Source: Streptomyces sp. D2-8
GTDB lineage: Bacteria > Actinomycetota > Actinomycetes > Streptomycetales > Streptomycetaceae
Assembly: GCF_023184515.1 (NCBI RefSeq)
Contig: NZ_JAAHBP010000001.1
Span: forward strand, 372,001 to 436,000
Length of the DNA: 64,000 nucleotides
Reading direction: 5' to 3'
Positions 29,177-35,571 of the stretch are shown one piece after another. The notes under the pieces were generated by a model. It saw only the letters and a program-made list of their open reading frames with translations, made no database searches and had not been told where the DNA came from. Numbering within the stretch: position 1 is the first letter of the stretch; every line of letters starts with the position of its first letter. Both the position numbers and the translations under genes were made by a program.

Positions 29177-29997
29177 GGAGAGGCCACCTGCGCGGTCGGC
29201 CCGGTGTGCACCGCCAGCCGGAACCCGACGCCCCGCAGCGTTCTGATCCACGCCGGGTGCCCCAACTTGCGGCGCAGCGCGGCCACATGGACGTCCAGGG
29301 TCTTGGTCGGGCCGTCGTAGTGCGGGTCCCAGACGCGGTCGAGGATCTGCTGCCGCGAGTAGACCGCGCCCGGGTCCTCGCTGAGCAGCGCCAGCAGGTC
29401 GAACTCCTTGGGCGTGAGCAGGACGGGGGCGTCGCCCACCCAGACCTGGCGGGTACGGCGGTCCACGACGAGCGGTCCCGGGTCGTGCGGCGGGTCGGGG
29501 GCGGGGTCGTAGGAGGTGGCCGCGGGAGGTTCACAGGAGAGGGGCGGGGCCGGTTCGTACGCGGGGGCGGGAGCCGGCTCGTACGACGGCGGCTCGGGGG
29601 TGCCCCGGGGGCCCACGGTCTCGGGAAACGCCTGGTGGGTGCGTTGCGTGCGGCGGGTCACCGCACGGACCCGGGCGACCAGTTCCCGCACGCTGAATGG
29701 TTTCGCCAGATAGTCGTCGGCGCCCAGCTCCAGGCCCAGCACACGGTCGGCCTCCTCGCCGCGGGCGCTGAGGATGACGATGGGCACGTCCGAGACCTGC
29801 CGGATGCCGCGGCAGACGTCGATGCCGTCCATGTCCGGCAGCCCCAGGTCGAGCAGGACGACGTCGTTGTACGGGCCTCTCAGACCGTCCGTCCCGGTGG
29901 CGACGTGGTCGACCGTCAGCCCGAAGTGGCCGAGCCCTTCGGTGAGCGGCTCGGCGATCGTCTCGTCGTCTTCGATGAGCAGCACTCGTAGGCCCAT
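29173..29997 (-). CDS. OmpR/PhoB-family response regulator with a long Pro-rich linker
   Basis: 274 aa. The receiver domain (residues 1-118) has the acidic pocket IEDDE, phospho-Asp in VVLLDLGLPDMDG (near residue 50) and the Lys in AKPFSV. The C-terminal winged helix (residues about 175-265) has LTPKEFDLLALLSEDPGAVY and TLDVHVAALRRKLG. Between them is a roughly 55-residue linker made of PSYEPAPAPAYEPAPPLS-type repeats; OmpR relatives usually have 5-20 residues here. Transcribed first, coupled to the kinase. Divergent from the carbonic anhydrase gene with about 210 bp between, an AT-richer region likely holding both promoters. Confidence 0.92.
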   Translation of the reverse strand: MGLRVLLIEDDETIAEPLTEGLGHFGLTVDHVATGTDGLRGPYNDVVLLDLGLPDMDGIDVCRGIRQVSDVPIVILSARGEEADRVLGLELGADDYLAKPFSVRELVARVRAVTRRTQRTHQAFPETVGPRGTPEPPSYEPAPAPAYEPAPPLSCEPPAATSYDPAPDPPHDPGPLVVDRRTRQVWVGDAPVLLTPKEFDLLALLSEDPGAVYSRQQILDRVWDPHYDGPTKTLDVHVAALRRKLGHPAWIRTLRGVGFRLAVHTGPTAQVASP

Positions 29998-30209
29998 ACG
30001 TCCTGTCTCTCCGTGAAGCCGGTATGAATCCGGGCAGCGTCAATTCACATTCCCTGCCACGGAGTTCACACGCTACAAGATGACGCTGCATCTGGGAATC
30101 CGACAAAGAATGTTCAATTGCTGTCCGGGCTCTGGACTTTGCTTAACCTTCCTCTGTAGGTCGGCGGTCTACGGTGGGATCACAGGATGAACTCCCAGCT
30201 CAGGAGAGT

Positions 30210-30818
30210 GTGTTGAAGGCTTTGCTGGACCGTGCCCGCACGTTCAGGACGCGCGTCGATTTCGACAGCGGCGAATATCGGAAACTGGCTGAAGGGCAAT
30301 ATCCGGAGGCCCTGTTCATTACCTGCTCGGACTCGCGGGTCATACCCGCGATGATCACAGGCGCACGGCCCGGGGAGATATTCGAGCTACGGAACGCGGG
30401 CAATATCGTGCCGCCCTACGGACGGCCCGGGGCCTGTGGAGAGGCGGCCACCGTCGAGTACGCACTGGAGGTGCTCGGGGTTCAGGACATCGTGGTGTGC
30501 GGTCACTCACACTGCGGTGCGATGGGTGCGCTGAAGTCCGGCGACGACCTGTCCGCCCTTCCCGGTGTGGACGCCTGGCTCCGCCTCGCCCGCCCGGAGC
30601 TGACCTCGGTTCTGGAGACGGCCCCGGACGACCCGTCCCTGCCGGAGGTGTCCCAGGGCAACGTCGTCAACCAGCTGGCCGCGCTGCGGAGTTACCCCGT
30701 CGTGCGGCAGCGCCTCGACTCGGGCCGGCTCCGGCTGCACGGCTGGTACTACGAGGTCGACACGGGCTTCGTCTACGAACTCGGCGGCGAGGGCGACTTC
30801 CGGGTGCACGCCGCGTGA
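30210..30818 (+). CDS. Beta-class carbonic anhydrase
   Basis: Zinc enzyme interconverting CO2 and bicarbonate. About 202 aa. Zinc ligands and the catalytic dyad are in FITCSDSRV (Cys, Asp-Arg) and VVCGHSHCGAMGAL (His, Cys); ELRNAGNIVPPYG is also typical. The start is uncertain: GTG 30210 or TTG 30213, both behind AGGAG at 30202-30206; frame open to 30174 without ribosome site. The first 200 bp have noticeably lower GC3 than neighbours. The stop TGA at 30816-30818 overlaps the GTG start of the SulP frame (GTGA), so the enzyme and transporter are probably translated together, feeding or drawing bicarbonate at the transporter. Confidence 0.92.
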   Translation: MLKALLDRARTFRTRVDFDSGEYRKLAEGQYPEALFITCSDSRVIPAMITGARPGEIFELRNAGNIVPPYGRPGACGEAATVEYALEVLGVQDIVVCGHSHCGAMGALKSGDDLSALPGVDAWLRLARPELTSVLETAPDDPSLPEVSQGNVVNQLAALRSYPVVRQRLDSGRLRLHGWYYEVDTGFVYELGGEGDFRVHAA

Positions 30819-33094
30819 GCGGGGCGCACGCGCGGGGGAGGACGCGGGGCGGCCCGGGGGGCGGGCGGCCGGGTGGAGCGGGGGAGGGCACGGCTGACCG
30901 GTGGTCTGCTGGGGCGGCGGGGGGTACGGCGGACTGGGGGGCGGCCGATTCCGCGGCAGGCGCCGCGGGTTGGGGACCAGGACCCGCGGCAGGGACCGGA
31001 GGCTGGGGGAGGGCCGGTGCGGCGGCAGGCACGGGGGGCTGGTCGGCGGGAGATCCGGCGGGCGGTGGTTCGGGGGGAGGGCCGTCGTCGGGAGGCGGCG
31101 CGGAGTGGCGGACTGGTTCCGAGGGGGACACGGGGGGCCGGCCGACGGGGGGTTCCGCGGGGGACACCGGAGTCTGGCCGGTGGGTGGTGCCGCGTGGGG
31201 CGGGGCGCCGGGAGGCGCACCGGTTGATCCCGGAGGCGGCACCGGGGAAGGCGTGGCCGGCGGGTCAGGTGGCTGGGGGATCGGCGGGCCGGCAGAAGCC
31301 CGGCCGGGGGGTTCCGGAGGCCGGTCCGGGGGCGGTTCAGGGGGGCGCCCGGCCGGTGGTGGGGGCGCAGGCATGGTGGGCGGTGGTGCGCTGGGCGGGC
31401 TGATCCGCGGAGCGATGAGCCGTGCCAAGGCCACCGGCGGCAAGGGCGGAGCGAAGGGAGACATCGCCACCGACATCATCGCCTCCCTCGTCGTCTTCCT
31501 CGTCGCCCTGCCGCTGTGCATCGGTGTCGCCGTCGCCTCCGGCGTGCCCGCCGAGCTCGGGATCATCTCCGGGGTGATCGGCGGTCTCGTCGTGGGCGCG
31601 GTCCGGGGCAGCACGCTCCAGGTCAGCGGCCCGGCCGCCGGGCTCGCCGCGCTGGTCGCGGAGACCGTCGCCCAGGTCGGCGTGGCCATGCTCGGCGTGA
31701 TCGTGCTGTTCTCCGGCATCCTCCAGATCGTCCTGGGACTGGTACGGCTGGGCCGGATGTTCCAGGCCATCTCGGTCGCCGTCGTCCAGGGGATGCTCGC
31801 CGGCATCGGCGTGCCGCTGATGTTCAGCCAGGCCTACCCGATGGCCGACGCCGAGGCCCCCGGCACCGCGCTCGAGAACATGGCCGGGATCCCCGGGCTG
31901 CTGGCCGGCGTCCTGACCGACCCGCAGGCGATGATCGCCACCCTGCTCGGCGCCGTCACGGTCGTGCTCAGCTTCGTGTGGAAGAAGGTGCCCGGGCCGG
32001 CCGGGAAGATCCCCGCCGCCCTGGTCGCCGTGGGCATCGGCATGGTCGTCGCCGCGCTGCCCGGCGTGAACGTGAAGACGCTCCAGGTGGGCAACCTGCT
32101 CAACTCCGTGCAGGTGCCGGGCGCGGAGCAGTTCGCCGGACTCGCCGACGGGACGATCATCACCGCGATCCTCACCTTCACGGTCATCGCGTCCGCGGAG
32201 AGCCTGTTCACGGCCGCCGCCGTGGACCGTATGCACAACGGCCCACGCACCCGCTACAACACCGAGCTGATCGCCCAGGGCGCCGGCAACACCGTCGCGG
32301 GCATCCTCGGCGCGCTCCCCATCACCGCGGTCGTGGCCCGCAGTTCCGCCAACGTCCAGGCCGGGGCCAAGACCCGGCTCTCCCGCACCCTGCACGGCCT
32401 GTGGCTGCTGCTGTTCGCGCTGCTGCTGCCGCAGGTGCTCGCGCTGATCCCGATCTCCGTACTCGCCGGCGTCCTCGTGCACAGCGGCTGGAAGCTGTTC
32501 GGGCCCGCCGAGTTCCCCAAGATGTGGCGGCAGGACCGGGGCGAGTTCGCGGTGATGACGCTGACCATGCTGGTCATCGTGGCGACCGCGCTGCTGGAGG
32601 GTGTGCTCTTCGGTCTCGCCGCGGGGATCGTGCTGGCCGCGCTGCGCATGTCGCAGACCGTGATCAGCCGGCACGTCGAGCAGGACACGGCGAAGGTCGT
32701 CATGGCGGGCAACGCCACGTTCCTGCGGCTGCCGAAGGTGATCGACGCGCTGGAGGCGGCCGCCGCGTCCGGGAAGCCGAGGATCCGCCTCGACCTGACC
32801 GGCGTGACCCACCTGGACCACGCCTGCCGCAACCAGGTCGAGGAGTTCACCGCCCAGCAGCGGGGACTGGGGCTGCGGGTGGAGCTGCTGATGCCGGGGG
32901 AGGCGCAGCCGGCCGGTTCCGCGACGCCCGCCTTCGAGGCTCCGGCGACGGCGCCGCTGCCCAGGCGCCCGGTCACCACCACCGCCCAGGAGACCGTGGA
33001 AGCGCCGCCCTGGCCCACCGCCGACGCCGAGTGGTTCTACCTCGACACACGGCCCCTCCCGGAGGAGCACGCGCGCTCGCCCCTCGTGGGCTGA
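30815..33094 (+). CDS. SulP family anion transporter with long Gly-rich N-terminal extension
   Basis: Bicarbonate/sulfate-type permease. Core from about residue 187 has ten or more membrane helices, starting ATDIIASLVVFLVALPLCIG, with GSTLQVSGPAAGLAALVAET (helix 3 substrate site) and SAESLFTAAAVDRMHNGPRT. A weak STAS-like segment (VVMAGNATFLRLPKVIDAL and LDLTGVTHLDHACR) follows near residues 620-690. GTG 30815 overlaps the carbonic anhydrase stop, giving 759 aa with a 186-residue disordered extension rich in Gly, Ala and GGW motifs; ATG 31373 would give a 573-aa core only. I favour the GTG because of the overlap and the uninterrupted frame, but the extension has weak codon bias. Paired carbonic anhydrase suggests bicarbonate transport. 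Confidence 0.85.
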   Translation: MSGAHARGRTRGGPGGGRPGGAGEGTADRWSAGAAGGTADWGAADSAAGAAGWGPGPAAGTGGWGRAGAAAGTGGWSAGDPAGGGSGGGPSSGGGAEWRTGSEGDTGGRPTGGSAGDTGVWPVGGAAWGGAPGGAPVDPGGGTGEGVAGGSGGWGIGGPAEARPGGSGGRSGGGSGGRPAGGGGAGMVGGGALGGLIRGAMSRAKATGGKGGAKGDIATDIIASLVVFLVALPLCIGVAVASGVPAELGIISGVIGGLVVGAVRGSTLQVSGPAAGLAALVAETVAQVGVAMLGVIVLFSGILQIVLGLVRLGRMFQAISVAVVQGMLAGIGVPLMFSQAYPMADAEAPGTALENMAGIPGLLAGVLTDPQAMIATLLGAVTVVLSFVWKKVPGPAGKIPAALVAVGIGMVVAALPGVNVKTLQVGNLLNSVQVPGAEQFAGLADGTIITAILTFTVIASAESLFTAAAVDRMHNGPRTRYNTELIAQGAGNTVAGILGALPITAVVARSSANVQAGAKTRLSRTLHGLWLLLFALLLPQVLALIPISVLAGVLVHSGWKLFGPAEFPKMWRQDRGEFAVMTLTMLVIVATALLEGVLFGLAAGIVLAALRMSQTVISRHVEQDTAKVVMAGNATFLRLPKVIDALEAAAASGKPRIRLDLTGVTHLDHACRNQVEEFTAQQRGLGLRVELLMPGEAQPAGSATPAFEAPATAPLPRRPVTTTAQETVEAPPWPTADAEWFYLDTRPLPEEHARSPLVG

Positions 33095-33115
33095 CCCACT
33101 CCAGGGGGACATACC

Positions 33116-33155
33116 GCGGTGGCGTGCACGCCCGAGCAGGCGTGCACGCCACCGC
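33116..33155. terminator. Bidirectional terminator after the SulP gene
   Basis: 17-bp perfect stem (GCGGTGGCGTGCACGCC at 33116-33132 with 33139-33155) around a six-base loop, between the convergent SulP and small secreted-protein genes. Confidence 0.88.
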
Positions 33156-33174
33156 GTTCGTGCCGGGGGCCGGG

Positions 33175-33603
33175 TCAGCCGCAGCTGCCCGAGATCCACC
33201 TGTGGGAGCGGACCTTGTACGTACCGGCCAGGTTGCCGCCGTGCTGCTGCCGGGTGCAGCCGACCCGGTCGGAGTAGTTGGCGCCGCGGTAGTACGCGAC
33301 ACCGCTGGAGCTGCTGGTGCCGGCGTTCCACACCGACTTCACGTTGGTCGTGGCGGCCCAGGAACACCTGATGGCACCGCTCTGCCAGTCGGGGTCGGCC
33401 ACGTCCCAGGCGCACTTGCTGCCGGTGAAGTTGGCGCCGGTCCAGAAGCAGATGTGCCCGGACGCGCAGTCCACCGCGGCCGGAGCGGCCGGGGCCGCCG
33501 ACGCGGAGTTCGGCACGGCCAGGGCGGTGACGGCGGCGGCGCTGACGGCGAGAACCGCGATCAGCGGGTTCGTACGAGTGTGCCGGCGAAGGGAAAGGCG
33601 CAT
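33175..33603 (-). CDS. Secreted peptidase-inhibitor-I36-like / beta-gamma-crystallin-like protein
   Basis: 142-aa exported protein. Signal peptide MRLSLRRHTRTNPLIAVLAV to about ASA/AP near residue 36. The mature domain has DCASGHICFWTGANFTGSKC, YYRGANYSDRVGCTR and a C-terminal ISGSCG, with Cys positions and aromatic-Gly motifs of the I36 inhibitor (Streptomyces metalloproteinase inhibitor) and beta-gamma-crystallin fold. Likely two or three disulfides. Streptomyces secrete several paralogues of this family; inhibition of metalloproteases is known only for some members. It is bounded by a terminator, so monocistronic. Confidence 0.82.
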   Translation of the reverse strand: MRLSLRRHTRTNPLIAVLAVSAAAVTALAVPNSASAAPAAPAAVDCASGHICFWTGANFTGSKCAWDVADPDWQSGAIRCSWAATTNVKSVWNAGTSSSSGVAYYRGANYSDRVGCTRQQHGGNLAGTYKVRSHRWISGSCG

Positions 33604-33837
33604 GGCCCTGGTCTCCTCGGAGGTCGGGGGACGGTGGTGCGGACGGCCCGACGCTGGCAAGGCACGACCGGGCCGGGCAAGGACGGCGGGGCCCGCTGGG
33701 ATGCCGGGACGGCGGGAGGCCGCGCACCTGGCGCGTTCCGGAACCGTTGGGACGGCCATGGGACGCCTTTGGTGGCACAGTGTCGGCACGAGACGCCCGA
33801 CCAGCGTCCTGTGGGGATTCCCGAGGGGGGAACGGCC

Positions 33838-35118
33838 TTGTCCGCATGCCCGGAAACGGAGCGGTTCGCCGCGCTGTTGCGTTCGTTGAAGAGCCGGTCC
33901 GGCCTGAGTTACGAGGCCCTCGCCAGGAAGTCCGGACTGGCCGGCTCGACCTTGCACCGCTACTGCCGGGGCGCGTCGGTGCCCCAGGACTACGGGAGCG
34001 TGCACCGGCTGGCCACGGTCTGCGGCGCGACCCCGGACGAACTGCGCACCTTGCACCGCCTGTGGGCACTGGCGGACGCGGCACGTGCCGCCGCGGAACA
34101 GGGAGCGGTGTCGGAAGCGGCAGCGAGGACGGAACCGGAGGCGACGCAGGAAGCCGAGCCGAAGACCGAGCCGAAGACCGAGCCGAAGACCGAGCCGAAG
34201 ACCGAGCCGAAGACCGAACCGAAAGCCGAGCCGAAAGCCGAACCGAAAGCAGAGGCGCCCACCAAGGCCCCGACCCCGGACGGGGGCCCGGCCTCAACCC
34301 CGGTCCGGGGCCCGGCCCCGGCCCCGGACGGCGACCGGGCACCGGAGCAGCCCGCCCCCGGTGCGGCACCCCGGCCCGCGCGGCAGCCGCGCCGGCACCG
34401 GCTGCGCGCCACCGTCGTCATCGCCGCGGTCATCGCCGCCGTCACGGTCTCGGCCTGGGTGCTGTCGAGCGGCCGGTCGCCCTCAGGCGACGGTGACGGC
34501 GGTGGCCGGAGTACCGGCGAGGCGGTCCGGCCGTTGTTCTCGGCCAACTGCCCGCCCGTGATCGCGATGGGCGAGCACGACGAGTGCGTGCGGGAGGTGC
34601 AGCGCCTGTTGCACGCCAAGGGCGCGGACATCGGCGTGGACGGGGACTTCGGCCCGCAGACCCTGCGCCGGGTCACGGCCTTCCAGGTGCTCGCCGGACT
34701 GCAGCCCAACGGGGTCGTCGCGGAGCCGACGAAGAAGGCGCTCTACACCTCGCCTGTCCGGATGGGGGTGTGGTCGCCGCAGAAGGTGCGGCAGCGGGTC
34801 CGGGAGGTGTTCCCCGAAGTGCCGGACAAGGCGGTGGCCATCGCCGACTGCCAGTCCTTCCTCGACCCGCTGCACATCCTCCCCAACACCAACGGCACCC
34901 GGAACTGGGGCCTGTTCCAGATCTCCGACGCCCGGCTGCGCGAACTGGGCGGCACGCCGCGTGAGGCCCTCGACCCGGAGTGGAACATCCAGGCGGCCCG
35001 GAAGCTGTGGAGCAGGGACCGCGACTTCGGCGACTGGCCGCACTGCGAACGCGCCGCCGACGCACCCCGGTCCCCGACACCGACGCACTCGCCCACGGCG
35101 GGCACGGACCCAGCATGA
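33838..35118 (+). CDS. Membrane-anchored HTH protein with extracellular peptidoglycan-binding and lysozyme-like domains
   Basis: 426 aa from TTG 33838 (GAGGGGGG ribosome site). Order of parts: cytoplasmic XRE-like HTH, residues about 5-75 (RSGLSYEALARKSGLAGSTL); an (EPKT/A)8 repeat, residues about 107-138; Pro/Ala-rich linker; one membrane helix about residues 190-212 (ATVVIAAVIAAVTVSAWVLS); then outside the cell a peptidoglycan-binding domain (CVREVQRLLHAKGADIGVDG, DFGPQTLRRVTAFQ) and a lysozyme-like domain (IADCQSFLDP, then TRNWGLFQIS). In active lytic transglycosylases the first motif has CES; here it is CQS, so the catalytic Glu is replaced by Gln. That points to a wall-binding sensor rather than an enzyme. 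GTG 33811 is an alternative start without ribosome site. Confidence 0.82.
   Translation: MSACPETERFAALLRSLKSRSGLSYEALARKSGLAGSTLHRYCRGASVPQDYGSVHRLATVCGATPDELRTLHRLWALADAARAAAEQGAVSEAAARTEPEATQEAEPKTEPKTEPKTEPKTEPKTEPKAEPKAEPKAEAPTKAPTPDGGPASTPVRGPAPAPDGDRAPEQPAPGAAPRPARQPRRHRLRATVVIAAVIAAVTVSAWVLSSGRSPSGDGDGGGRSTGEAVRPLFSANCPPVIAMGEHDECVREVQRLLHAKGADIGVDGDFGPQTLRRVTAFQVLAGLQPNGVVAEPTKKALYTSPVRMGVWSPQKVRQRVREVFPEVPDKAVAIADCQSFLDPLHILPNTNGTRNWGLFQISDARLRELGGTPREALDPEWNIQAARKLWSRDRDFGDWPHCERAADAPRSPTPTHSPTAGTDPA
34156..34251 (+). repeat. Eight tandem 12-bp units encoding EPK(T/A)
   Basis: Units GAGCCGAAGACC (five copies, 34156-34215) followed by GAACCGAAAGCC, GAGCCGAAAGCC and GAACCGAAAGCA. The repeat is in frame with the HTH-membrane gene and would change linker length without a frameshift if copy number changed. 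Confidence 0.9.
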
Positions 35119-35179
35119 ACGTTGTGCCCGGCGCCTCGGTATCGCGCAGGTGTGCGGCGGAGCCCGCTCGCGCACGGAA

Positions 35180-35205
35180 AACACCCCTCCGCAAGGAGGG
35201 GTGTT
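35180..35205. terminator. Terminator between the HTH gene and nirD
   Basis: AACACCCCTCC (35180-35190) and GGAGGGGTGTT (35195-35205) form an 11-bp stem capped by GCAA. On the minus strand it is followed by TTTT, making it a classic intrinsic terminator for the nir operon. Confidence 0.88.
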
Positions 35206-35220
35206 CTCAGAGGCGGCCGA

Positions 35221-35571
35221 CTACGCGATCCGCACCTGGTACGCCGTCACCCGTACCGTCTCGTCGTCCAGGCACTCGCCGGACGTCAGGTCGAAGCGCT
35301 GCTTCAGGAGGGGGGAGGCGACGAAGGGGCGGCCCCGGTGGGTGCCCGTGAGGCCCCGGGAGAGGACCGCGGCGCCGGTGAAGGGGTCGCGGTTGTCGAT
35401 GGCGAACAGGTCACCGCAGCGGTCGCGGAAGATCGCGGCCTGCCGGCCGTCGGGCAGCAGCGCCGCCACCCCGCGGCCCGGGAGCAGCGTGCTCAGGTCA
35501 CAGACCGTGAACCAGTCGCCGTCCAGGGCGAGTTCGATCTTGAGGTCGGTGGTCTCGGGTGCCAGGGTCAT
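35221..35571 (-). CDS. nirD: Nitrite reductase (NAD(P)H) small subunit NirD
   Basis: 116-aa Rieske-fold small subunit of assimilatory nitrite reductase. The fold is recognisable in WFTVCDLSTLLPGRGVAALL, AIFRDRCGDLFAIDNRDPFT, and GRPFVASPLLKQRFDLTSGE. The Rieske CxH and CxxH ligands are absent, which is normal for NirD (cluster lost, structural role). ATG 35571 overlaps the nirB stop by four bases. Last gene of the operon, followed by a terminator. Confidence 0.93.
   Translation of the reverse strand: MTLAPETTDLKIELALDGDWFTVCDLSTLLPGRGVAALLPDGRQAAIFRDRCGDLFAIDNRDPFTGAAVLSRGLTGTHRGRPFVASPLLKQRFDLTSGECLDDETVRVTAYQVRIA

Noticed and set aside
30667..31806. Pro-rich minus-strand frame opposite the SulP extension
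   Set aside because: It is the complement of the G-rich region, without start signal, and crosses the SulP membrane core.
35221..35571. NirD as a degraded Rieske protein
   Set aside because: Absence of Fe-S ligands is usual for this subunit family, so not a defect.
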